Shown: positions 36,459-46,053, numbered from the stretch's first letter. The stretch is 64,000 nucleotides of DNA from an uncultured Bacteroidota bacterium (GCA_903903635.1 CAIUZK010000203.1:1-64000); one strand, 5' to 3'. Translations and numbers: made by a program. The notes: a model not told the origin generated them from the letters alone.

Positions 36459-37212
36459 GCTGGTTGGTGTTCGTTTGAATTTGTTCACTCGTTTTGCCAA
36501 ATCGGCGTTCGCGTTGCTGGTAATTCAGCAATGCCTCATATAAATTATTTTTCCTGAAAGCAGGCCAATGAACACTCGTAAAATAGAGTTCTGCATAGGC
36601 CAGTTGGTACAACAAAAAATTACTTATCCTGTATTCACCACTTGACCTTATCATTAGCTCCGGATCTGGAAAATCCGCAGTATATAAATGCTTGTGGAAA
36701 ACCTCATCAGTAATATCTTCGGGTTTTAGCGTGCCATTAAGCACGCTTACCGCTATTTTACGGGCTGCCTCAGTTATTTCCTGCCTCGAACTGTAACTAA
36801 GAGCCAAAATGAGATTAAGCCCTGTATTTCCTGCGGTTAGTTCAGTCGCCTCATTCAGCTCCTTCTGGCATATTGCAGGCAAACTGGCAAAATCACCTAT
36901 AATGTGCAACCGCACATTGTTCTTATTCAATTCTTCTATTTCCTTACGTATGGTGTTTACCAGCAACTCCATCAATGCATCAACTTCAGCCTTGGGCCGG
37001 TTCCAGTTCTCGGCTGAAAAAGCATATAATGTAAGGTATTGAATACCTATTTCGGCCGAGGCATTTACTATTTCACGCACGCTTATTACGCCTTCATGAT
37101 GACCATAAACACGGTCCTCACCTCGCTCTTTTGCCCAACGTCCGTTGCCATCCATAATTATGGCTACGTGTTTGGGCAACTTGCTGCAGTCAATTGATTC
37201 CAATAGATCCAT
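36451..37212 (-). CDS. uppS: Undecaprenyl diphosphate synthase (isoprenyl transferase)
   Basis: Adds isopentenyl units in cis to farnesyl diphosphate to make the lipid carrier for peptidoglycan and other surface polymers. It has 253 aa. The catalytic Asp21 is in VAIIMDGNGRWAKERG, and YLTLYAFSAENWNRPKAEVDAL and RSSGEYRISNFLLYQLAYAE follow as in the family. The usual RTSGE appears as RSSGE. A TACCTTTG box (minus strand 37243-37236) lies 24 bp upstream. Its stop overlaps the bamA start by 8 bp, so the uppS-bamA-ompH-ompH genes probably form one transcript. Confidence 0.95.
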   Translation of the reverse strand: MDLLESIDCSKLPKHVAIIMDGNGRWAKERGEDRVYGHHEGVISVREIVNASAEIGIQYLTLYAFSAENWNRPKAEVDALMELLVNTIRKEIEELNKNNVRLHIIGDFASLPAICQKELNEATELTAGNTGLNLILALSYSSRQEITEAARKIAVSVLNGTLKPEDITDEVFHKHLYTADFPDPELMIRSSGEYRISNFLLYQLAYAELYFTSVHWPAFRKNNLYEALLNYQQRERRFGKTSEQIQTNTNQHV

Positions 37213-37405
37213 CAGGAGTGATTACGAAAAGTGTGCAAAGGTACAAAAATAGGTTGTACCTATTGGTAACAAAATATGTTATTACAGTTTAACTCGATTT
37301 TAACTGCAAACATGAAAAATAATATTATCTATAGCATCAAAATACCTTCATATTATCTTCTGCTATAAAACAAGCTATGAATCAAAGCCAAACGTTTGCG
37401 ACAAT

Positions 37406-37440
37406 AAAAAAAGGTGAGTATCGGATACCCACCTTTTTTA
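37406..37440 (-). terminator. Terminator of the T9SS cargo gene
   Basis: AAAAAAGGTG-A-GTATC and GATAC-C-CACCTTTTTT form a long stem with one A/C mismatch around a 1-nt centre, followed on the minus strand by T-rich sequence, just past the stop at 37458. Confidence 0.75.
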
Positions 37441-37457
37441 AAATAAATAGTTCAAGA

Positions 37458-40400
37458 TTATTTTTCTACAACAAACCTGAAAGTATTAACTCCATTTGAA
37501 GAATGTAACGACAAAATATAAGTACCGTTGGCAATTGTACCATCAGTTGATATCCGCTCATTCAACTGACCGTTTACAACCGCTGCCTTGCTGTTGTAAA
37601 CAACCTGTCCGAGCATGTTGACGATCTCAATAGTAACGTTTTCATCAGCAATACCAATTGTACCCTTTACAGCAAAAGTACCCTTGTTGGGATTAGGGAT
37701 AAGGCTGATTTCGTTTTCATTACCTACTACCGGTACACCCACTTTGTAAACCTTAATTACTACAGAGTTAACAGATGAAAGACTACATGCATCGTTACGG
37801 GTAACTTTGCAGGTTACTGAATCCTGATTTTTAAAATTGCTCCTGATAAATACACTTGAAGTTGCACCGATAACCGCAGTATCATTTACATACCACTGGT
37901 AAGATGGAGCAGTACCACCATTATAAATTGTTGCAACCAATGTATCAGGTGAACCCTTAGCAATAAACATACCAGGATAACCAACAATAGTAACATATGG
38001 TACAATCGGAGTTTCAACATTCATGTCTATAACATTACTGTAGGCAACAGTTGCCAGCCTGCAACGATAATCGCTGTTCAGAATACAGATAATATGATCG
38101 CCGTTTGCCGGAGTATAAGCATAAGATGAAGATGTTGAAACATTGATGGTATTCTTAACCCAGGTATAAGTTGGTGTATAGCCCCCAAATGTAGGAGCCG
38201 CTGTTAAAATTATGCCGGTTCCATTACAAACAGTATCACCGAGATTAGATGTAATACTTACTGTTGGTGTACCATTAGGGAATACATGCATGACAAATGT
38301 ATCAGTTACTGTATCAGGAATAGCACATACTTCATTGCTTACCATTCTTACTACAAATACATTGCCATCTGTAGGAATACCACTATAACTCATACTGTCA
38401 GTTCCTACATTAGCTCCGTTTCTGGTCCAGATATAAACAGGAGTAATACCGCCATGAGTTATTGATGTATTGAAAGTAGCCATAGTACCTGCACAAATAG
38501 TGTCGCCTAAAACAGATGACAGAGTGATCGTAGGAACAACAACAGGAATAATACCAACATTTGCGCTATCTGCCATCATACTTGAACATCCGGTATGAGT
38601 ATTAGTAGCCATAACGAAATAACTCCCTGCTAATGTCTGAGGTCCCATATCCAGCAAAATACCGGTTCCTGCTACAGTACCACCTATTGATGATCCGAGA
38701 TGATACGCCTGGTAATTAATACCGGTATCTGACAAACTCAATAATATGTGCGATCCTGTTCCGCCTGCGCAATAATTACCGCCACCCATTACTGTATCTA
38801 CAGTTGGGTTTGGATTAACAGTTACAGTTGTTGTGCTGGTAGCAGTCAAACCATTCGCATCTGTCATGGTAACTGTGTAGGTAGTAGTAATGGTTGGCGT
38901 TGCAACAACACTGATACCGGTAGATGCTGACAAAGAAGCCGCCGGATTCCATGTGTAGGTAAACGGACTATCAGTCATTGGCGATATTACCGAAAGCGTA
39001 GTTAGGTTGCCAAAACAAATCTGCGTATTTGGCGTTGTGCTAAGACTTGGTACTGCAGTGGTAATTCCGGAAATGTCACTGGCCATATCAGATATTGTGC
39101 CTGTTGTAAGGGTATGAGTAGTTACATCTGTAACACCAAATTTATGCCAGGGTAAACCTGCATATTCGCCAGCCGAGATATTAGCCTCAGTGCCTGTTAC
39201 ATCAGATGGCACATAGGTGGCAGTCGCAGTGTAAACAGGGGTAGTAATATCAGTCAGCAACACACTCCAGTAACGGTTCAAATAATCGTTAACATTGGCA
39301 TTGGCAGGGTGTTTTGTATTTACTGCATTAACGCCAACGGAAGATCCACTGGTATAAGTTGCTGCTGTCATATTAATTGTAGCAGGAGTGAAATTTCCTG
39401 AAGCATCACCTACCGGGTAAGTATAAGAACCATCTGCAACAAATTGCTTGATTAACTGACCTGCTCCATTGGTGACAATCATGCTGCTGCCTGAAAAAGT
39501 TCCTGTTAATGGAGCCAGACCAGCCATAGCCAGATTATTTGCACCCAGAATCAAACTTCCTGATGTAAGCGTTAATGAAGCGCCATCCTGGAATACAGTA
39601 GGCTGAGATAAGATAACATTTGCAGCATTATTTATCAAAACACTTCCAACCGAACCGATACTCGTTGGTAAAAGCATACCTGTTATCTGAGTTGAGGAAC
39701 CATTAAAAATATAACTAGCTGAACCATTGAAGAAATAATAAGTACCGTTTGTTATAGTACCATCAATACCGCCGGCATTTTGAGTATAAAACGTAGCTCC
39801 GTTATTCATAACAAATGAATCTGAATTTACATTCAGGATAAAATTGTCACAAACAAGTGTGCCATTGTTAACCTCTGGTTGGTTATGATCTGTTGGCAGA
39901 GTAACATTAGTAAGCAAATGAACTGTACAACCATAATCAATAATGATACCTGCATAAATTCCGCTCTGGCTGCTTGTCCAGGAAATTGTTTGAGGACTTA
40001 ACCAACTGGATGAGGTGTTTGAAAAATGGATGTGCGTCCATTCCGGATCATTATTCCAGGATGAAGAATCGTTTACAAACAAATTACCGTACAAATTCAC
40101 ATTAATATCATTGTTATTAGAAAATGTACCCGAAACACCACTTGCGTTAAATACAGAACCGCCGTTCATGATCAGGTCGCCACCCATACCCAATGTGCCA
40201 ATACTAACATAATTGGAGGGTTTGAAAGTTCCGCTATTGAGCGTCAAAGTACCGCCAAGAGTCCATACACCACCGGTGGTCATATTGCCATCAATGATCC
40301 AAATGTCTGTTGGTGACACAAAATCAACCGGATGAGTACCGGTATAACTACCAGTAGACCACCAGTTCAGAACATTGTCCGCACTTCCTGTATTTGCATA

Positions 40401-40466
40401 CCAGGTAGCCCCGAAATTCTTAAAACTTAAAAAACTCAAAATCAGCAGAAAATAAACCTTTTTCAT
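37458..40466 (-). CDS. Large secreted surface protein with Ig-like repeats and T9SS sorting domain
   Basis: A 1002-aa exported protein. A signal peptide (KKVYFLLILSFLSFKNFGA) is followed by a beta-helix or adhesin-like region rich in Asn/Gly/Ser/Thr (about residues 20-470). Ig/PKD-like repeats span about 480-915, each with Y-x-W or TYTWN- and C-based units (FTYTWNPAASLS, PVYIWTRNGANV, PTYTWVKNTINV, PSYQWYVNDTAV). The C-terminal ~75 residues are a type A sorting domain: SLIPNPNKGTF, VTIEIVNMLGQVVY, IANGTYILSLHSSNG. It is sent out by the type IX system and anchored or released. The ligand is unknown. It is alone, with its own terminator. Confidence 0.93.
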   Translation of the reverse strand: MKKVYFLLILSFLSFKNFGATWYANTGSADNVLNWWSTGSYTGTHPVDFVSPTDIWIIDGNMTTGGVWTLGGTLTLNSGTFKPSNYVSIGTLGMGGDLIMNGGSVFNASGVSGTFSNNNDINVNLYGNLFVNDSSSWNNDPEWTHIHFSNTSSSWLSPQTISWTSSQSGIYAGIIIDYGCTVHLLTNVTLPTDHNQPEVNNGTLVCDNFILNVNSDSFVMNNGATFYTQNAGGIDGTITNGTYYFFNGSASYIFNGSSTQITGMLLPTSIGSVGSVLINNAANVILSQPTVFQDGASLTLTSGSLILGANNLAMAGLAPLTGTFSGSSMIVTNGAGQLIKQFVADGSYTYPVGDASGNFTPATINMTAATYTSGSSVGVNAVNTKHPANANVNDYLNRYWSVLLTDITTPVYTATATYVPSDVTGTEANISAGEYAGLPWHKFGVTDVTTHTLTTGTISDMASDISGITTAVPSLSTTPNTQICFGNLTTLSVISPMTDSPFTYTWNPAASLSASTGISVVATPTITTTYTVTMTDANGLTATSTTTVTVNPNPTVDTVMGGGNYCAGGTGSHILLSLSDTGINYQAYHLGSSIGGTVAGTGILLDMGPQTLAGSYFVMATNTHTGCSSMMADSANVGIIPVVVPTITLSSVLGDTICAGTMATFNTSITHGGITPVYIWTRNGANVGTDSMSYSGIPTDGNVFVVRMVSNEVCAIPDTVTDTFVMHVFPNGTPTVSITSNLGDTVCNGTGIILTAAPTFGGYTPTYTWVKNTINVSTSSSYAYTPANGDHIICILNSDYRCRLATVAYSNVIDMNVETPIVPYVTIVGYPGMFIAKGSPDTLVATIYNGGTAPSYQWYVNDTAVIGATSSVFIRSNFKNQDSVTCKVTRNDACSLSSVNSVVIKVYKVGVPVVGNENEISLIPNPNKGTFAVKGTIGIADENVTIEIVNMLGQVVYNSKAAVVNGQLNERISTDGTIANGTYILSLHSSNGVNTFRFVVEK

Positions 40467-40897
40467 ACGTGTTGATTTAATATAAATGTTTAACTATTAA
40501 AATAATTTACACCTCACACATTAACATTAATATTAATGCTACTTTCAGGGCACAAAAATACAACGATTTTCAATCCGAATTGCCTTTTAATCAAAAAATT
40601 ATACTAAAGTTTACATTGAAATTCTCAAATTCCATTTTAAGACGCTTTTTTATCCAAAATGGCATTAGAAATACTCCTGGTTTTTCCTTATTAAACACGA
40701 AAATGGTCACTATTCACATTGAGTTTTCCACGCACACAGGCCTGAGTAAGTTCAGTTTCTTTTGAAATTTCAGCAAATTCATAACTTTCTCGTAAAAAGA
40801 TAATTTTACAAACAAAAGAATTCTGTACCTTGTAACGCGCTTCTTGCTATCCCTGTCAAATGGTGAGCGCTATTATAAATCTTTTATTAAGAAAGTT
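40467..40897. promoter_or_regulatory. Divergent intergenic region between the T9SS cargo gene and the RRM gene
   Basis: About 430 AT-rich bases without a gene. A TATTTTTG box on the minus strand (40560-40553) fits TAnnTTTG and lies ~87 bp upstream of the cargo gene start. For the RRM gene no convincing box is seen; a long leader is possible. Confidence 0.35.
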
Positions 40898-41386
40898 ATG
40901 AACCTTTTTATAGGTAATCTGAATCCGGAAACAACAGTTACAAATTTGCGCACATTGTTTTCAGAATTTGGCGAAATTGTTTCTGCCAAAATTATTTATG
41001 ATAATGCCACCGGAATGTCCCGTGGTTTTGGCTTTGTGGAGATGGCTGATAAATTCCATGCTTTTGATGCAATAGACAACATCGACTGTACTTTTTTTGA
41101 GGGAAATGTAATCTCTGTAAAAGAAGCAAAGCAAAATAACTCCAAGCCAGGTGGACATGGTGGCGGAAATAAATCATTTAAACCTCGTGGACCAAGGCCA
41201 GGCGGATTCAATTCCTCACGGCCCGGCGGCTCCGGATCACCTCGTCCGGGTGGATTCAATGCACCAAGACCGGGTGGCTATAACCAACCCAGACCAGGTG
41301 GCTATAATTCTGACCGACCAGGCGGCTATAATTCCGATAGACCGAGCAGCTACAATTCCGACAGGTTCAATAAAACAAATGAATAA
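40898..41386 (+). CDS. RRM-domain RNA-binding protein with Gly/Arg/Pro-rich tail
   Basis: A 162-aa single-RRM protein, starting at the ATG at 40898 (MNLFIGNLNPET); the frame is open to a TTG at 40844 but the RRM begins exactly at this ATG. RNP2 is LFIGNL and RNP1 is RGFGFVEM, with ALDAFDAIDNIDCT-like helix 2 (here HAFDAIDNIDCTFF). The last ~85 residues are a disordered RPGGF/RPGGYNSD repeat tail, similar to cold-induced RNA-binding proteins of cyanobacteria and Bacteroidota. It probably acts as an RNA chaperone. No regulatory element could be shown. Confidence 0.92.
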   Translation: MNLFIGNLNPETTVTNLRTLFSEFGEIVSAKIIYDNATGMSRGFGFVEMADKFHAFDAIDNIDCTFFEGNVISVKEAKQNNSKPGGHGGGNKSFKPRGPRPGGFNSSRPGGSGSPRPGGFNAPRPGGYNQPRPGGYNSDRPGGYNSDRPSSYNSDRFNKTNE

Positions 41387-41406
41387 TTTGGTTTGTTTGG
41401 AGTTCC

Positions 41407-42387
41407 TTAGTGACTTTGCCTAAAAAAATCTACCGTCTTTTTCAGACCGTCAAGGAAGTGTGTTGTTGGCTCATAGCTGAGCAAGCGGCGTGCTTTTGAA
41501 ATATCTGCCAAAGAATCTCTAATATCCCCTTGCCTTGCTGCCCTGTGCACAGGAGGGTGATCTATGGATAATAATGAGCTGATTTCATTGTACAGAAAAT
41601 TTACGGAAAAATTTGCACCGACTGCAACATTATAGACCTGGCCAAATGCCTCATCATTAATACTCAGCATGGCCCTTACATTTGCCTGAACTGCATTCTC
41701 CACAAAAGTAAAGTCTCTGGTTTGTTCACCATCTCCATTGATGTATACAGGGCTGCGATCCATGATCCCTTTTACAAATAACGGAATTACAGCCGCATAG
41801 GGCCCTTCAGGATCCTGCCTTGGGCCAAATACATTGAAATACCTCAGACCGGCTATTTTCATCCCATACAGGTCACCAAATACCGCTGCATACAACTCAT
41901 TGGTCTTTTTGGTAACGGCATAAGGCGATAGCAGGTTTCCGGCCACCGGCTCTGTCTTGGGCAATTTTGGCTCATCACCATATACCGATGAAGATGATGC
42001 ATACACAAACGATTTCACTTTGGCATCTTTGGCAGCCGTAATCATGTTGACAAAACCGCTGATGTTTACCTCATTGGAGGTAATTGGGTCCTTAACAGAT
42101 CTTGGCACCGAACCAAGAGCCGCCTGATGACTTACGTGATCAATGCCCTGACACGCCATTTCGCATGTTTTTGCATCCCGGATATCTCCCTTTATAAATT
42201 CATAATGACTATTCCCGGAGAACAGGTCTACATTTCTTTGTGAACCTGTACTCAGGTTATCCAGCACGCTAACCTTACCGGCGCCATAGGCCAGCAGATA
42301 TTCTACAATATGCGAACCGATGAACCCTGCACCACCTGTAACCAGAAAATGCTTACCTGAAATATCCTGAGTGTGAAATACAGCCAT
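41407..42387 (-). CDS. NAD-dependent sugar epimerase (UDP-GlcNAc/GalNAc 4-epimerase-like, extended SDR)
   Basis: A 326-aa extended short-chain dehydrogenase/reductase acting on nucleotide sugars. The NAD-binding motif TGGAGFIGSHI is at residues 17-27, VLDNLSTG follows near 40-50, and the active-site Ser/Tyr/Lys set is SSSSVYGD near 130 and YAVTKKTNE near 155. FNVFGPRQDPEGPYAAVIP and DFTFVENAVQAN fit the WbpP/TviC-type UDP-N-acetylglucosamine 4-epimerases. The exact sugar cannot be read. It probably supplies surface polysaccharide synthesis. It is monocistronic; the preceding RRM gene is convergent. Confidence 0.9.
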   Translation of the reverse strand: MAVFHTQDISGKHFLVTGGAGFIGSHIVEYLLAYGAGKVSVLDNLSTGSQRNVDLFSGNSHYEFIKGDIRDAKTCEMACQGIDHVSHQAALGSVPRSVKDPITSNEVNISGFVNMITAAKDAKVKSFVYASSSSVYGDEPKLPKTEPVAGNLLSPYAVTKKTNELYAAVFGDLYGMKIAGLRYFNVFGPRQDPEGPYAAVIPLFVKGIMDRSPVYINGDGEQTRDFTFVENAVQANVRAMLSINDEAFGQVYNVAVGANFSVNFLYNEISSLLSIDHPPVHRAARQGDIRDSLADISKARRLLSYEPTTHFLDGLKKTVDFFRQSH

Positions 42388-42613
42388 TGCTTTATGCGTG
42401 ATTTTGGTACATAACTACATACAAAAAAACCGCCCACAGTATGGATCGATGACAAAACAAATGAAACCAGCATACATTTTTCCTTTTGCAAGGCTGAAGA
42501 AAGGATCATTAGTATTTTCTACCATAACCCAACCAACAGAATTAAATGTGGGGTAACCCTATTTATTTTGTCATCTTTCCTTTTGAACGGTACTGATTAT
42601 TACGGCCGTATTA

Positions 42614-42730
42614 TTAAGCTGGCTTTTCAGCTTTTACTGTTTTTTTCTTGGCAATGCGTGCGGGGCGCATTTTACCAAAACTTCCGATGGTTATTTTCCC
42701 GCGCCTTGTACGTTTATCTCCTCTGCCCAT
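42614..42730 (-). CDS. 30S ribosomal protein THX (bTHX)
   Basis: A 38-aa basic peptide, MGRGDKRTRRGKITIGSFGK then MRPARIAKKKTVKAEKPA. It matches the short THX family (MGRGDxxTxRGKIxxGxxGxxRP) that sits in the head of the small subunit in Thermus and Bacteroidota. It is too short for common ORF cut-offs. It lies downstream of hupB-like HU, past a terminator; a TATTTTTG box (minus strand 42759-42752) 22 bp upstream may be its own promoter. The Lys/Ala-rich C-terminal extension is longer than in Thermus. Confidence 0.85.
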   Translation of the reverse strand: MGRGDKRTRRGKITIGSFGKMRPARIAKKKTVKAEKPA

Positions 42731-42760
42731 AATTTGGTTTTGTTTAGTTTGCAAAAATAA

Positions 42761-42795
42761 AAAAAAGCAAGGAACTTTCCGCCCCTTGCCTTTTC
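42761..42795 (-). terminator. Terminator downstream of HU
   Basis: AAAAGCAAGG and CCTTGCCTTTT flank an ~11-nt loop, 17 bp after the HU stop, with T-rich end on the minus strand. Confidence 0.6.
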
Positions 42796-42811
42796 TTTCT
42801 TTTGTAAAAGG

Positions 42812-43096
42812 TTATTTCTTGTTTGAACTAATCTTTGTTGAGAATTCTTTGCCTGCTTTAAATTTAGGTACTTTACGTGCTTTAATTTTAATAACAGCTC
42901 CTGTCTGAGGATTACGGCCATTACGGGCTGCACGCTCAGAAACGGAGAAAGTACCAAAACCTACAAGCGTTACACGATCGCCTTTCTTCAAGGTAGTTAC
43001 AACCGCACTTGTAAAAGAATCAAGGGCATCATTAGCCTGTACTTTAGTAATGCCTGCATCTTTTGAAATCTTGTCAATCAATTCTGCTTTGTTCAT
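42812..43096 (-). CDS. HU-family DNA-binding protein
   Basis: A 94-aa nucleoid protein. The ATG at 43096 starts [20 protein letters not shown], the classical HU N-terminus; the longer open frame adds 43 residues of promoter sequence. [26 protein letters not shown] is the conserved hairpin arm region with the Pro that intercalates in DNA. A Lys-rich C-terminal end (KISSNKK) is present. A good promoter lies 45-75 bp upstream. Confidence 0.96.
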   Translation of the reverse strand: MNKAELIDKISKDAGITKVQANDALDSFTSAVVTTLKKGDRVTLVGFGTFSVSERAARNGRNPQTGAVIKIKARKVPKFKAGKEFSTKISSNKK

Positions 43097-43140
43097 ACAC
43101 TGTTGTTTTTTACTGTTAAATGATATTTTTGAGGATAGAA

Positions 43141-43171
43141 CAAATATACTGACCTTTATAACACTTCCAAA
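43141..43171 (-). promoter_or_regulatory. HU promoter (Bacteroidota-type)
   Basis: On the minus strand a TTTG -33 element (43171-43168) and an exact TATATTTG -7 box (43148-43141) are 19 bp apart, the spacing expected for the Bacteroidota housekeeping sigma factor, 45 bp before the HU ATG. Confidence 0.65.
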
Positions 43172-43374
43172 TAACCTGAAAAATATTTTTTCGCTTTCAA
43201 ACCCTTGCCTGTGGCAGGTTTCCACAAGTTATTCACAATTTTCCTTAACAATGTATTCACAACATTAATTCCTGAGACCCTTGCCAGCAGCCTTTTTCAG
43301 CAGATTGGCAGGAAATTTGATGTATCAGGCCATTTTTGCCACTTTTTTACTCATTTCAGGCAAACTGATTCTGG

Positions 43375-43677
43375 TCATAATACCTCCATTATGGTCCGGA
43401 ATGCAACGAATTTACCCCCAAAAAGTTTAAATGCCTTTTCCCTCATTTTTTCGGCATAAAGTGCCAGATATTCATTATATTCCTCCATTCCGTCACAGTA
43501 ATACTGCGCTGAAAAAGTAATGCCGTCTTCTTCGTCCTGCTCTAGCAAACGACTTAACCTGCAATCAATAAAAAGGTCGGTACTCATCAGGTCTGGCATA
43601 TGTTCTGCCTTCATCCAGTACACCCAACTATCTGCCACACTCTTCTCAACCTTAAGTGTCACATTGTATATGATCAT
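43375..43677 (-). CDS. DUF4286-family protein
   Basis: A 100-aa conserved cytoplasmic protein, MIIYNVTLKVEKSVADSWVY then WMKAEHMPDLMSTD at the N-terminus. Its features (EHMPDLMxT, RLLEQDEEDGITFSAQYYCD, EEYNEYLALYAEKMREKAF) are those of DUF4286, a ferredoxin-like fold family of unknown function found throughout Bacteroidota. It lies between HU and the decamer repeat array. No function can be given. Confidence 0.85.
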   Translation of the reverse strand: MIIYNVTLKVEKSVADSWVYWMKAEHMPDLMSTDLFIDCRLSRLLEQDEEDGITFSAQYYCDGMEEYNEYLALYAEKMREKAFKLFGGKFVAFRTIMEVL

Positions 43678-43757
43678 AACAACAAGATTTTACAATTTAC
43701 CAACTTACTTAAACACACTAAACACAAAAACATAAATAAAAACACAAACAAAAAACA

Positions 43758-44012
43758 AACCTATCAACCTATCAACCTATCAACTTATCAACCTATCAAC
43801 TTATCAACCTATCAACTTATCAACCTATCAACCAATCAACTTATCAACCAATCAACTTATCAACCTATCAACTATTCAACCTATCAACTTATCAACCTAT
43901 CAACTATTCAACCTATCAACTTATCAACCTATCAACCTATCAACTTATCAACCTATCAACCTATCAACTAATCAACCAATCAACTTATCAACTTATCAAC
44001 TTATCAACTAAT
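43758..44012. repeat. Tandem decamer repeat array (about 25 copies)
   Basis: Imperfect 10-bp repeats of consensus CAACCTATCA, with variants CAACTTATCA, CAACCAATCA and CAACTATTCA. They fill the whole stretch up to the last codons of rsgA. Both flanks are ordinary. The same decamers recur at 59460-59640 between palindromic repeats. No gene is present from 43678 to 44020; the apparent open frame through the array is a translation of the repeat. Confidence 0.9.
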
Positions 44013-44020
44013 CAGCCAGC

Positions 44021-44947
44021 CTACCATTTCTTCTCTATACTCTCAAGTATCGCCACATAACTGACATAGCGGTCTTCCGAAATTTTCTTATCTATTACAG
44101 CCTGCTTAACAGCACATCCCGGCTCATCAGTATGCATGCAATTATTGAACCTGCAATTGATCATAAATGGTCGCATCTCGGGGAAATACTGCGATAGTTC
44201 TTCCTTCTTAAAATCGATTAATCCGAACTCCTTTACACCAGGCGTATCAATGATCTTACCCCCACCCGGCAGGTCAAACATCTCTGCGAATGTAGTAGTA
44301 TGCTGTCCCTTACCACTCCATCCCGAAACTACTTTTGTTTTCCTGTCCAGGCCTGGAATAAACTGGTTAATCAAGGTACTCTTACCAACTCCCGAATGCC
44401 CGCTGAATAACGTTATCTTATTCGCTATCCTGTTTTCAAGCAAGGTTAATGTGCTTCGGTCTGTTGCCGAAACAGGAAATAATTCATACCCTGCCTTTCC
44501 ATAAATCTCACGCCAGTTATCCAGCACTTCCCTGTGCCTGGCTTTCAGCAGATCCATCTTATTGACCACGATAATGCATGGTATATGGTATGCATCTGCG
44601 GTAATCAAAAAACGGTCAATGAAACCGGTGGATGTACGCGGATCGGCTATGGACACAACCAGTAAAGCAAGGTCTATATTGGCCGCAATAATGTGCTTCT
44701 GATTCTTGTTGTGGGGCGATACACGAACCATATAATTATGCCGGTCCTTCACCTCGGTAATCATTCCAGTATGAATGCTTTCATTTTCAATTTCAAACGC
44801 TACGGTATCCCCTACTGCTATTGGATTGGTAGATGATATTTCACTGTCTATTTTAAGTTTGCCTTTTATCCGGGTGTCCCAGAAAATCCCTTCCGGATCT
44901 TCTACCGAATACCAGCTACCTGTTGATTTATATATCAGTCCTTGCAT
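44021..44947 (-). CDS. rsgA: Ribosome small subunit-dependent GTPase A
   Basis: A 308-aa circularly permuted GTPase that helps mature the 30S subunit. An N-terminal OB domain (IYKSTGSWYSVEDPEGIFWD) leads to the permuted G4-G5-G1-G2-G3 order: VVNKMDLL (G4), GHSGVGKSTLINQF (G1) and DTPGVKEFGL (G3). A C-terminal zinc knuckle reads NCRFNNCMHTDEPGCAVKQAV with Cys, Cys, His, Cys. It starts 29 bp after a TACATTTG box (minus strand 44982-44975). The stop codon abuts the decamer array. Confidence 0.96.
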   Translation of the reverse strand: MQGLIYKSTGSWYSVEDPEGIFWDTRIKGKLKIDSEISSTNPIAVGDTVAFEIENESIHTGMITEVKDRHNYMVRVSPHNKNQKHIIAANIDLALLVVSIADPRTSTGFIDRFLITADAYHIPCIIVVNKMDLLKARHREVLDNWREIYGKAGYELFPVSATDRSTLTLLENRIANKITLFSGHSGVGKSTLINQFIPGLDRKTKVVSGWSGKGQHTTTFAEMFDLPGGGKIIDTPGVKEFGLIDFKKEELSQYFPEMRPFMINCRFNNCMHTDEPGCAVKQAVIDKKISEDRYVSYVAILESIEKKW

Positions 44948-45120
44948 GGATTTTTGCGCATCGTCAATTCAATGCAAATGTAAAGTTGTAAATCTGAAAA
45001 GTCTATTTTTCAAAAAGAGTAAATGCCGGTACAAGGTTATTCAGCTAAAACAACTTAACGAAAAGTTCACCTGTTTATACCGGACAAAACTGCCACAAGA
45101 ATGCAATTTGAAAAATCACT

Positions 45121-46053
45121 TTATTTATACACTCCCACACCCTTAAATCCAAACAGCCTGTGTAATGAATCGATAACATGGGTAGTATCTTTTGCCCTGC
45201 AATTGATAGTTGCTAAAACGAGGAAATTAGTTGAATCTTTAGGTACAATATCCAACTTATAGCCATTAAGCTCCAGGTTTTTCTGGCGCTTTTCTGCCCT
45301 GGCCCTGGTATTATAGTTGCCAATTATCATTCTGTATGGATTCACCTTCAACGAATCAGGTGTTGCAGTGGAAACCGGCTGGGGCACACTGTTCATTGAA
45401 TCCCTGCGCACCACGGAGGTATCGGGCAAAGGACGGGCAGGAGGGACAGTAACCACTGTATCCCTGGGCATAACAGGTCCTACTGATTCGGTAGTATTCT
45501 TATCCTTGCTGGTATAATGGTAAACCCCATAAATGCCGCCACCTATAATCAGCAACAACACGGTTGCAAGTATCACCATACTCCAGTTAACCGAATCCGC
45601 TTTATGTGGTTCCGGATAAGATGGTTTATGCGCTGGTCTGGAGTTTTGCTCTTCCAGTTGCTTGCTGTTTTTTATGGTAGGAATACCGGCTGGTGTGTAT
45701 TTGAAATTTTCATCGGTTATAAACTTCACTCTACCCTTCTCTTCAATAAACCTGCCAATGCCGGTTATGGCTACTTCTTTGCCCGATGCCATATCCATTC
45801 TTGCCTGAATACTATATTCCCTGAGTGTATTGGCTGCTTTCGAAATACTTATCTGCTCATTCGTTGCAATAAAATTTGCCAGGTTATCATCTATTGATCC
45901 ACCCATTGTTACTATTACTTCATAGTATGGTGCCTGCAATGCTTTACCATCATAATTGGCAGGGCGTTTTATCAGTTCCATGTTGCCCAAACCATGAACG
46001 TAACAAAACTGGTTTTTCAATAAAAATAAGCCGATGTATTTAGCGATGTCCAT
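45121..46053 (-). CDS. HU-like plus SPOR-domain membrane protein
   Basis: A 310-aa protein from the ATG at 46053 (MDIAKYIGLFLLKNQFCYV). Two N-terminal HU-CCDC81-type domains (about residues 3-120: VHGLGNMELIKRPA, then EQISISKAANTLREYSIQARMDMASGK and GIGRFIEEKGRVKF) are followed by a membrane helix (WSMVILATVLLLIIGGGIYGVYHY, near 170). A Pro/Thr/Asp linker and a C-terminal SPOR domain (MIIGNYNTRARAEKRQKNLELNGY) follow. SPOR domains bind denuded peptidoglycan at division sites. The layout, HU-like in the cytoplasm and SPOR in the periplasm, is a Bacteroidota-specific family. It is last in the minus-strand run that includes the receptor, TPR and barrel genes. Confidence 0.85.
   Translation of the reverse strand: MDIAKYIGLFLLKNQFCYVHGLGNMELIKRPANYDGKALQAPYYEVIVTMGGSIDDNLANFIATNEQISISKAANTLREYSIQARMDMASGKEVAITGIGRFIEEKGRVKFITDENFKYTPAGIPTIKNSKQLEEQNSRPAHKPSYPEPHKADSVNWSMVILATVLLLIIGGGIYGVYHYTSKDKNTTESVGPVMPRDTVVTVPPARPLPDTSVVRRDSMNSVPQPVSTATPDSLKVNPYRMIIGNYNTRARAEKRQKNLELNGYKLDIVPKDSTNFLVLATINCRAKDTTHVIDSLHRLFGFKGVGVYK

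Noticed and set aside
43600-43971. Open frame through the decamer array (YQPINLST-like repeats)
   Set aside because: It is a translation of the 10-bp repeat, which stays open by chance; no start region or family resemblance.
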